From positions 79,534 through 143,533 of the forward strand of contig NZ_JAODOR010000002.1 of NCBI RefSeq assembly GCF_025398275.1: a stretch of 64,000 bases of DNA, in the 5' to 3' direction. Source of the stretch: Microbacterium memoriense. Lineage in GTDB: Bacteria; Actinomycetota; Actinomycetes; Actinomycetales; Microbacteriaceae. The notes below the pieces were generated by a model. The model searched no databases and was not told where the DNA came from. It saw nothing but the letters and a program-made list of their open reading frames with translations. This document shows positions 42,939 to 50,108 of the stretch, piece after piece. The position numbers were made by a program, and so were the translations under genes. The number at the start of each line of letters is the position of its first letter. The first letter of the stretch is position 1.

Positions 42939-43375
42939 GTTCACATACACGCATCAGACCGTTCAATACCCGCACGACCTACCCCGAGCAGTCTCTCGAC
43001 AACGACCTCTGCCAAGCTGTCGTGGCGGGAGGTGTCGTTTACCTGCGCGGACAGATCGGGCAGGACCTCGACACTCGTGAGAGCGTCGGCATCGGCGACG
43101 TCGAGGCACAGGCGGAGAAGGCGATGGCGAACATCGACATGCTGCTCCGGGAAGCAGGCTCCCGGCTCGAAGATATCGTCAAGATCGTCGTTTATCTCAC
43201 AGACATCCGGTATCGCGAACCGGTGTACCGGACGATGGGTAGGTGGCTGAAGGGCGTCTATCCGGTTTCCACCGGCCTGGTGGTCGACGCGCTGGCCCGC
43301 CCGGAGTGGCTTGTTGAGATCGACGCGACCGCCGTCATCAGCGATCCCGCCGACGATGTCGAGGTCACCCCGTGA
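42935..43375 (+). CDS. Rid/YjgF-family protein lacking the RidA arginine
   Basis: A 146-aa trimeric Rid-family protein: VAGGVVYLRGQIGQD, AMANIDMLLREAGSRLEDIV and YLTDIRYREPVYR follow the family. RidA deaminates reactive enamines using an Arg in a P-A-R segment near residue 105; here the segment reads YPVSTGLVVDAL, with no Arg. It therefore belongs with the Rid groups that have lost deaminase activity or changed substrate. A GGGAGGGGAG ribosome site supports the ATG, which overlaps the monooxygenase stop (ATGA). Confidence 0.88.
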   Translation: MSSHTRIRPFNTRTTYPEQSLDNDLCQAVVAGGVVYLRGQIGQDLDTRESVGIGDVEAQAEKAMANIDMLLREAGSRLEDIVKIVVYLTDIRYREPVYRTMGRWLKGVYPVSTGLVVDALARPEWLVEIDATAVISDPADDVEVTP

Positions 43376-44037
43376 CACTTTCTCTCGTTGCCCATGACCA
43401 CGGAGCCTTCGGCATCGTGATTTCCTCTTCAAGTCCCGCCGTCGCGTCGCGGTGCGCGTATCTGCGCCCGGGGGCAGGCGCCGTTGCGACGCAGAACGTG
43501 ACCAACCCAGCCCTCGGCCCCGTCGCGCTCGACGCCCTCGAAGGCGGCGCGACTGCAGCCGAGGCTCTGGCGGCGGCTCTTGCCACCGAGCATCATCCCG
43601 ACTATCGCCAGGTCACCATCGTCGACAGTGAGGGCCGCGTCGCGGTGCATTCCGGCGCGCAGGCGCTCGGCATCCACGGTGAGTCCGTCGGCGACGGCTG
43701 TGTCGCTGCGGGCAACCTGCTCGATAACGACGGCGTACTCGACGCGATGGTCGCCGGGTTCGAGACGGCGGAAGGTTCGCTCGAGGTACGGCTCATCGCA
43801 GCTCTCGAAGCCGCATACCGAGCAGGCGGCGAAGCGGGCCAGTTGCGTTCGGCTGGACTCGCCGTCGTCCAAGGGGTGTCCTGGCGAGTGACCGACCTGC
43901 GCGTCGACGACCACGACGACCCCGTCAGCGAGCTCGCCCGTCTTCTCGACCTCTGGCTCCCCCAGAAGGACGACTATCTGACCCGTGCGCTCTCCCCTAC
44001 TGCCGCGCCATCGTACGGGGTCCCTGGGGACGAGTGA
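43372..44037 (+). CDS. DUF1028-family protein (Ntn-hydrolase-like)
   Basis: A 221-aa DUF1028 protein, with SLVAHDHGAFGIVISSSSPA at the start, ATQNVTNPALGPVALDALEG in the middle and VSELARLLDL at the end. The family is predicted to have an Ntn-hydrolase fold and often sits with Rid proteins and peptidase/amidase genes, but I know of no established reaction. Its GTG overlaps the Rid stop by 4 bases. Confidence 0.85.
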   Translation: MTLSLVAHDHGAFGIVISSSSPAVASRCAYLRPGAGAVATQNVTNPALGPVALDALEGGATAAEALAAALATEHHPDYRQVTIVDSEGRVAVHSGAQALGIHGESVGDGCVAAGNLLDNDGVLDAMVAGFETAEGSLEVRLIAALEAAYRAGGEAGQLRSAGLAVVQGVSWRVTDLRVDDHDDPVSELARLLDLWLPQKDDYLTRALSPTAAPSYGVPGDE

Positions 44038-44040
44038 TCC

Positions 44041-45225
44041 ATGCCTGACGCAACTGCTGAGTTCAAGTCCCTCGCTGGCGAGGCGATCGTCCGACACCGA
44101 GACCTCATCCTCGGCGTCAGTCACGCGCTCCATGCCGATCCCGAGACTGCGTGGGATGAGCACCGCTCCGTTGCGCTGCTTACCGGGACGTTGGAGGATC
44201 TCGGGATGTCGGTGAGCCGGGGGGTCGGCGGGCTCGAAACGGCCTTCACCGGCACATTCGGGAAGGGGTCGCGCACGGTGGCCGTCGTTGCGGAGTACGA
44301 CGCACTCGCAGGGCTTGGTCATGCATGCGGCCACAACATCATCGCGGCGGCGGCGGTGGGGGCGGCCTCCGCACTCATCCCCCTCGCAGACCACCTCGAC
44401 GCCATCGTCACAGTCGTCGGCACCCCGGCCGAAGAGGGCGGTGGCGGCAAGGTGCACCTCCTGGACGCCGGCATCTTCGACGGTGTCGATCTGGCGATGA
44501 TGGTCCACCCGGGGCCGGCCGATGCGCTCTACGCTCGCCCGCTCGCAGTCGCCCACTTCGACGTCGAATACACGGGCCGCGAATCGCACGCGTCGGCCTA
44601 CCCGACGTTGGGTGTCAACGCCGCCGACGCATTCACGATCGCGCAAGTCGCGATCGGACTGCTCCGCCAGCAGCTCCCGCCAACCGTGCGCGTGCACGGA
44701 ATCGTCCGCGAGGCGGGAACAGCGCCGAACGCAATCCCCGGCTCCGCCTTGGGCAGCTGGTACGTGCGCGCAGAGAACCTCGAAGCCTTGGACGCCGCCT
44801 TTCACCGCGTCGTCTCCTGTTTCGAAGCCGGCGCGCACGCGACGGGCTGCCAGGTGGAAATCCGTGAAACCAGCCCACGGTACTCGGAGTTCCGCAACGA
44901 TGCGGGCCTCGCTCACGCCTTCGCCGCGAACGCGACCCGACTCGGACGAGACATGGACATCACCGAAAGCCGTCCCGGCGGAATGAACACCGCCTCGACC
45001 GACATGGGAAATGTGTCCCGGCGGATTCGAGCCATTCACCCGTATCTGAGCATCGACTGCCTCCCCGCCGTGAACCACCAAGCTGCGTTCGCAGACGCGT
45101 CGATTCGCGCCGCGGGCGATAAGGCAGCCCTGGACGGAGCACTCCTCATGGCGGAGACGATCATCGATGCCCTCGCCACTTCCCCGACCACAAGCCCGGA
45201 GACCGAGCATGCACACGCATTCTGA
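44041..45225 (+). CDS. M20-family amidohydrolase/peptidase (AbgB-like)
   Basis: A 394-aa M20 metallo-hydrolase. AEYDALAGLGHACGHNIIAA holds the metal-binding Asp and His residues. GTPAEEGGGGKVHLLDAG holds the catalytic Glu pair. SHASAYPTLGVNAADAF is the dimerisation-domain His region. It resembles p-aminobenzoyl-glutamate and N-acyl-amino-acid hydrolases, so cleavage of an amide to free an amine is the likely reaction, just ahead of amine oxidation. 3 bp after the DUF1028 gene. Confidence 0.88.
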   Translation: MPDATAEFKSLAGEAIVRHRDLILGVSHALHADPETAWDEHRSVALLTGTLEDLGMSVSRGVGGLETAFTGTFGKGSRTVAVVAEYDALAGLGHACGHNIIAAAAVGAASALIPLADHLDAIVTVVGTPAEEGGGGKVHLLDAGIFDGVDLAMMVHPGPADALYARPLAVAHFDVEYTGRESHASAYPTLGVNAADAFTIAQVAIGLLRQQLPPTVRVHGIVREAGTAPNAIPGSALGSWYVRAENLEALDAAFHRVVSCFEAGAHATGCQVEIRETSPRYSEFRNDAGLAHAFAANATRLGRDMDITESRPGGMNTASTDMGNVSRRIRAIHPYLSIDCLPAVNHQAAFADASIRAAGDKAALDGALLMAETIIDALATSPTTSPETEHAHAF

Positions 45226-46696
45226 CTGGAAACGCCGCGCGGATACAATCCAGCCCCGTACGCACGCCTTCATCGACGGCGCGTTCGTCGAAGCGGCCGA
45301 CGGAGCCACGTTTCCTACGATCAATCCCGCCGACGGGTCTGTGCTCGCTCACGTGGCACGGGGACGTGAGGCCGAGATCGACCGGGCTGTCCGTGCGGCG
45401 CGGCTCTCTTTCGATTCGGGCGCGTGGTCACGGTCCGCGCCGGGTGAACGCAAACGAGTGCTCCTCGCGATCGCCGACGCGATACGTCAGTCGGCGGATG
45501 AGCTCGCGCTGCTCGACAGCCTCGACGGTGGCAAGCTCATCGCTGACACATCGACGATCGACGTACCAGGGAGCGCCGCCATCCTCCAGTGGTATGCCGA
45601 AGCCATCGACAAGGTGTACGGCGAGGTTGCTCCCACGAGCGGAAACGACCTCGCCATCGTCACCCGTGAACCGGTCGGTGTGGTGGGCGCCGTTGTCCCA
45701 TGGAACTATCCCCTCGAGACGGCCATCTGGAAAATCGCGCCGGCCCTCGCGGCGGGTAACAGCGTCGTCCTGAAACCGGCCGAGGAGTCGCCGCTCTCGG
45801 CACTCCGGCTAGCCGAGATCGCCACCGACGCGGGACTGCCCGCGGGAGTCCTGAATGTCGTCCCCGGATACGGTCACGAGGCCGGGCAAGCCCTCGGACT
45901 CCACCCCGACGTCGACGTCATCGCTTTCACGGGCTCGACGGTCGTGGGGAAGAAGTTCCTGGAGTACTCGAGCCGCTCGAACATGAAGGCCGTGTGGCTG
46001 GAATGCGGCGGCAAGAGCGCCAACCTCGTCTTCGCCGATGTCGCTGACCTCGACGCCGTCGTCGACTTCGCACTCGCGGGGATCTTCACCTGCAGTGGCC
46101 AGGTGTGCTCGGCCAACTCCCGGCTGTTGGTTGAGCGGTCGATCGCGGAGGACCTCACCGAGCGGATCGCAACTCGTGCGGAGGACATCGTCGTCGGGGA
46201 TCCTCTCGACCCGGCGACCACGATGGGGCCGCTCGTGAGCGACACGCAGCTGACACGGGTACAGGCTCATATCGACAGCGCGCGTGCCGTCGCTCGTTTG
46301 GTGTCCGGAGGCGACGTTCTCCACGGTGATTCTGGTGGTTATTACATCACTCCTACGGTTTTCGCCGACGTCCCCGTGGACAGCGACCTCTGGCGGCAGG
46401 AGATCTTCGGTCCGGTGCTCGCGATCACGCCGTTCGACGACGAAGAGGAGGCCATCCGACTCGCCAACGACAGCGACTATGGACTCGCGGCATCCGTGTT
46501 CACCGATAACATCCATCGATCGCTTCGGGTCGCTCGCGCGTTGCGCGCGGGAACAGTCTCGGTGAATACGGTCGATGCGCTCGACGTCGTCACGCCGTTC
46601 GGAGGCATGAAGCAATCGGGGTTCGGTCGCGATCTGTCCTTGCACGCCTTCGCCAACTACACCGCCCTCAAGACCACCTGGTTCGCGGGCCGCTGA
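45209..46696 (+). CDS. NAD(P)-dependent aldehyde dehydrogenase
   Basis: A 495-aa ALDH. VVPWNYPLETAIWKIAPALA and VVLKPAEESPLSALRLAEIA bind the cofactor, the general base Glu is in WLECGGKSANLVF, and the nucleophile Cys is in CSGQVCSANSRLLV. It resembles gamma-aminobutyraldehyde and betaine-aldehyde dehydrogenases. It starts 17 bases inside the M20 gene and is followed by the amine oxidase, so it probably oxidises the aldehyde released from the amine. Confidence 0.92.
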   Translation: MHTHSDWKRRADTIQPRTHAFIDGAFVEAADGATFPTINPADGSVLAHVARGREAEIDRAVRAARLSFDSGAWSRSAPGERKRVLLAIADAIRQSADELALLDSLDGGKLIADTSTIDVPGSAAILQWYAEAIDKVYGEVAPTSGNDLAIVTREPVGVVGAVVPWNYPLETAIWKIAPALAAGNSVVLKPAEESPLSALRLAEIATDAGLPAGVLNVVPGYGHEAGQALGLHPDVDVIAFTGSTVVGKKFLEYSSRSNMKAVWLECGGKSANLVFADVADLDAVVDFALAGIFTCSGQVCSANSRLLVERSIAEDLTERIATRAEDIVVGDPLDPATTMGPLVSDTQLTRVQAHIDSARAVARLVSGGDVLHGDSGGYYITPTVFADVPVDSDLWRQEIFGPVLAITPFDDEEEAIRLANDSDYGLAASVFTDNIHRSLRVARALRAGTVSVNTVDALDVVTPFGGMKQSGFGRDLSLHAFANYTALKTTWFAGR

Positions 46697-46723
46697 GCCC
46701 GCCAGCCGTTAGGAGCCCTCCGT

Positions 46724-48664
46724 ATGCTCTCGCCTCTCGACCGTCTGACTGCTGCCGAGATCGAACTGAACCGCGCGCTCATCCTCGCCGACGGATTCGA
46801 TGACGAAGCGACCGCCTTCATGCTGGTCAACCTGATCGAGCCCGAGAAAACTCGCGTTCTTGAGGGTTCTGCGGATAGGCGACGTGTCGGCAACGTGCTG
46901 CTCGACCGCCGCGATGGTTCGGTCACCGAGGTGACAACGGATCTGACCGCTGGTCTCGTCTCTTCGCGCCGTGTGATCGATGTGACCGAAGAGGGTCAGC
47001 CGCCGATCGTGCTCGAAGAGTTCGACCGGATCGAGACTTTGCTGCGAGAGCACGACGGTTGGGTGGCCGCGATGGCGACTCGCGGCATCGAAGATGTGGC
47101 ACTGGTTCGCATATCGGCACTGTCGGCGGGTCGCTTCGGGCTTCCCGGCGAAGACGGCAAACGCATCGTTCGGTGTTTGTCGTTCCTCCAACTAGACCCC
47201 AACGACAACGCCTGGGCGCACCCGATCGATGGAATCGTCGCCTACGTCGACCTCGTGAGCGGCGAAGTGCTGCAGCTCATTGATGACAAGGTGTTCGACG
47301 TTCCCCATGCGCGGTACAACTTCCATCGCACGGAAGAGTTGCCGGCCCCGCGAACCACGCAGAAGCCCATCGTGATCACCCAGCCCGAAGGACCGAGTTT
47401 CCGGGTCGACGGCGACGTCGTGGAGTGGGAGAAGTGGCGCTTCCGTATCGGCTTCAACCAGGTCGAAGGGCTGACCTTGCACGAGATCGGGTTCACGGAC
47501 GGTGACCGACACCGGTCGATCCTGTACCGCGCATCCATCGCCGAGATGGTGGTCCCGTACGGTGATCCGAGTCCCGTGCGGTTCTGGCAGAACTACTTCG
47601 ATGCCGGTGAATACTCCCTTGGCAAGTCGGCGAACTCCTTGCAGCTCGGCTGCGACTGCCTCGGCGAGATCCGATACTTCGACGCGACGATCGCCGCGAC
47701 GGACGGGCGTCCGCAGACGATCCGGAACGCGATCTGCATGCACGAAGAGGATGCATCGATCCTCTGGAAACACACCGATGAGTATTACCACTCCACCGAT
47801 GTCCGACGAAACCGTCGGCTCGTCGTCTCCTTCTTCATCACGGTGGGCAATTACGACTACGGCTTCTATTGGTACTTCTACCTCGACGGTCGTATCGAGC
47901 TCGAGTGCAAGGCGACGGGCGTCGTGTTCGCTTCCGTGTATCCCGGCGCCCAGCCCGATGGCAGCGACTATCCCTGGGCCTCCGAGATCGCGCCGGGAAT
48001 CGGTGCTCCGTACCACCAGCATCTCTTCAGCGCGCGCCTCGATGTGATGCTCGATGGGGTAAGCAACGCCGTTGACGAGATCGAGGCTCAGCGGGTTGCT
48101 GTCGGTCCGGACAATCCCTACGGGAACGCGTTCACACTCTCGACACGACGACTTGCGACCGAGCGCGACGGTGTGCGCGACGCCGACGGCAAGCGCGGCC
48201 GCGCATGGCACGTCGTCAACCCCGAGTCGTGCAACATCGTGGGCAAGCCGGTCGGGTACATCCTGCGTCCGGAAGGACAGCCGAGCCTGCTCGCAGATCC
48301 GTCCTCGTCCATTGCACGACGAGCGGCGTTCACGACACACGACCTCTGGGTCACGCGATACGACCCCGCCGAGCGGTATCCGTCAGGCGAGCTGGTCAAT
48401 CAGAACGACGGGTACGGCACGATCGATCGGTGGATCGAGCGGGATGCCGTAATCGACGGACAGGACATTGTGCTGTGGCACACGTTCGGCCTAACGCATT
48501 TTCCCCGTACCGAGGACTGGCCGATCATGCCGGTCGACACGACCGGATTCTCGCTCGTTCCGCATGGATTCTTCGATCGGAACCCCACGCTCGATGTACC
48601 TGCCCCTTCCCCTGCGCACGGCGCATGCCACACGGGCGCGGCGAAGTGCGAGTGCGGCCACTGA
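46724..48664 (+). CDS. Copper/topaquinone primary-amine oxidase
   Basis: A 646-aa copper amine oxidase. The topaquinone precursor is Tyr377 in FITVGNYDYGF (N-Y-D/E rule kept). Copper ligands are His431 and His433 (HQHLFSARLD) and His592 (LTHFPRTED). The catalytic base is Asp293 in YFDAGEYSLG. All essential residues are therefore present. It converts R-CH2-NH2 to the aldehyde, ammonia and hydrogen peroxide; actinobacterial members act on histamine, tyramine and phenethylamine. No signal peptide is seen, so it is cytoplasmic. Last gene of the operon, with GTTAGGAG upstream of the ATG. Confidence 0.94.
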   Translation: MLSPLDRLTAAEIELNRALILADGFDDEATAFMLVNLIEPEKTRVLEGSADRRRVGNVLLDRRDGSVTEVTTDLTAGLVSSRRVIDVTEEGQPPIVLEEFDRIETLLREHDGWVAAMATRGIEDVALVRISALSAGRFGLPGEDGKRIVRCLSFLQLDPNDNAWAHPIDGIVAYVDLVSGEVLQLIDDKVFDVPHARYNFHRTEELPAPRTTQKPIVITQPEGPSFRVDGDVVEWEKWRFRIGFNQVEGLTLHEIGFTDGDRHRSILYRASIAEMVVPYGDPSPVRFWQNYFDAGEYSLGKSANSLQLGCDCLGEIRYFDATIAATDGRPQTIRNAICMHEEDASILWKHTDEYYHSTDVRRNRRLVVSFFITVGNYDYGFYWYFYLDGRIELECKATGVVFASVYPGAQPDGSDYPWASEIAPGIGAPYHQHLFSARLDVMLDGVSNAVDEIEAQRVAVGPDNPYGNAFTLSTRRLATERDGVRDADGKRGRAWHVVNPESCNIVGKPVGYILRPEGQPSLLADPSSSIARRAAFTTHDLWVTRYDPAERYPSGELVNQNDGYGTIDRWIERDAVIDGQDIVLWHTFGLTHFPRTEDWPIMPVDTTGFSLVPHGFFDRNPTLDVPAPSPAHGACHTGAAKCECGH

Positions 48665-48753
48665 GTTCGATCAGAAGCAGAGTCCTCGCGCAGCGATCAC
48701 CGACGGCTGCGACCGCGGATGACGAACGTTGGGCGTCGTCCCGGCCGAAAAGT

Positions 48754-49992
48754 TCAGTGCGCCGACATCCTGCGGATCACCGCCGCATACGAGTCCAGAA
48801 CATCGAAGATGCCGCGATGCTGCCAGACCCGCCCGCGGCTTCTGCCCGTCGTCTCGGTGAGCACTCTTCGCTCCATGAGTGAGTCGAGTGCGCGGAGCGC
48901 GGTCATCTCACCGAGGCCCAGTGTGTCCTTGAGGTAATTCGCATTCACCGCGGGTTGGCCGACGAGCCTGGGCAAGATTTTCCACGCCGCGGCGTCCGAG
49001 CGAATGCCCGCCATCTTCGCGCGCGACTCTTCGAGCTGCTCGACGAGATCGTCCACGAGCTGTGAGCCCGTCGTTGCGGCAATACGGCTCGCGCGGGCGA
49101 AGGCGCGGATGATCGGACCGGCGTCGCCGCCGCGAAACTCGCCGAGGGCATCGAAGTAGCGCGGGACGTCGACGAGCAGTCCGGCAGAGATCGGCACGGC
49201 GGTCGAACCCACGAGGCCCTTATTGCGCAGGATCGACTGCGCAAGCGCGCGACCGGTCCGGCCGTTGCCATCCGGGAACGGGTGGATCGTCTCGAACTGT
49301 GCGTGCGCGACGGCGACCTGCGCAAGCACAGGTACGTCCTGGCGTCCGACAAAGCGGACGAGATCCTCGATCGCCTCGGCAATTCGGTTGTGATGTGGCG
49401 CGACGAAGTCAGCTGTGCGCGGGCCAGCCTCCCCCGGTCCGATCCAGACTTGCTCGGTGCGGAATCGGCCGGCGTCATCGGGGCTGAAGCCCGGATGATG
49501 AAGCATCAGTGCCTTGTGCATCGCGAGGATGGACTCCTCGCTGATGTCATCGGCTAGTCGGAGCGCGGCCTCCATCGCGCGAACATTACCCACGACCGTG
49601 AGCGCGTTTGCTTTGTCACCCTCGTCGATTTCGGCGAGGGCGAGCTGGCGTGCGGACGTCGTCAGCTGCTCGATCTGCGAGCTCGAGGCAGATTCGGTGC
49701 GGAGCAGGATCGCGGTCATCGGCCCGAGGGCGGGATTTCCCAGACCCAGTTTGCGCTGCGCATGCTGATCGAACGCGACCAGTCGACGAGTCGCGTCTTC
49801 GACGTCCGCCGAATCCTCGCTCGAGATGACGGGCGACCACGTCGCGAGAGAAGCGGTGATGGTTGCCGCGTAAGGTCCGGTCTGTCGCAGCACCTCAGCA
49901 CGTGAGTGTATTTCGGGCGCACGCGGAGTCCACTCCCAGGTCTCGTACGTTACCGGCTGAACGGGGACAGGACCGGTTGAAGATGAGGACAC
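48754..49992 (-). CDS. Fic-family protein with N-terminal inhibitory motif and C-terminal winged helix
   Basis: A 412-aa Fic protein. The catalytic motif HPFPDGNGRTGR is complete, so it should transfer AMP (or a related group) from a nucleotide to a protein hydroxyl. SASSSQIEQL near residue 105-115 fits the S-x-x-x-E inhibitory helix of class II Fic proteins, whose Glu blocks ATP binding. The last ~80 residues (NYLKDTLGLGEMTALRALDS, wing GRSRGRVW) form a winged helix, so the protein probably binds DNA. A perfect inverted repeat lies directly upstream (50002-50033). It starts at GTG 49992. Confidence 0.88.
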   Translation of the reverse strand: MSSSSTGPVPVQPVTYETWEWTPRAPEIHSRAEVLRQTGPYAATITASLATWSPVISSEDSADVEDATRRLVAFDQHAQRKLGLGNPALGPMTAILLRTESASSSQIEQLTTSARQLALAEIDEGDKANALTVVGNVRAMEAALRLADDISEESILAMHKALMLHHPGFSPDDAGRFRTEQVWIGPGEAGPRTADFVAPHHNRIAEAIEDLVRFVGRQDVPVLAQVAVAHAQFETIHPFPDGNGRTGRALAQSILRNKGLVGSTAVPISAGLLVDVPRYFDALGEFRGGDAGPIIRAFARASRIAATTGSQLVDDLVEQLEESRAKMAGIRSDAAAWKILPRLVGQPAVNANYLKDTLGLGEMTALRALDSLMERRVLTETTGRSRGRVWQHRGIFDVLDSYAAVIRRMSAH

Positions 49993-50001
49993 GAATCGAG
50001 T

Positions 50002-50033
50002 TTACCAACACATAGGAGCCTAAGTGTTGGTAA
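50002..50033. promoter_or_regulatory. Perfect 10-bp inverted repeat upstream of fic
   Basis: TTACCAACAC (50002-50011) and GTGTTGGTAA (50024-50033) are exact inverse copies separated by 12 bp, 9 bp upstream of the fic start codon. Position and symmetry fit an autoregulatory operator for the winged helix at the end of the Fic protein. Confidence 0.6.
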
Positions 50034-50108
50034 GCCCGCGTCGGGCTCGCAGATCCGACCCGCGCTCGAAGCACTGACCGCGGACGTCCCGTGCGCCGAC
50101 CGTCGCCG

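Noticed and set aside
43429..45324. 631-codon minus-strand open frame
   Set aside because: It lies opposite DUF1028 and M20, both with clear motifs, and has only Arg/Gly/Val-rich low-complexity sequence.
47192..48340. 382-codon minus-strand open frame
   Set aside because: Antisense of the copper amine oxidase, whose active-site residues are all intact on the plus strand.
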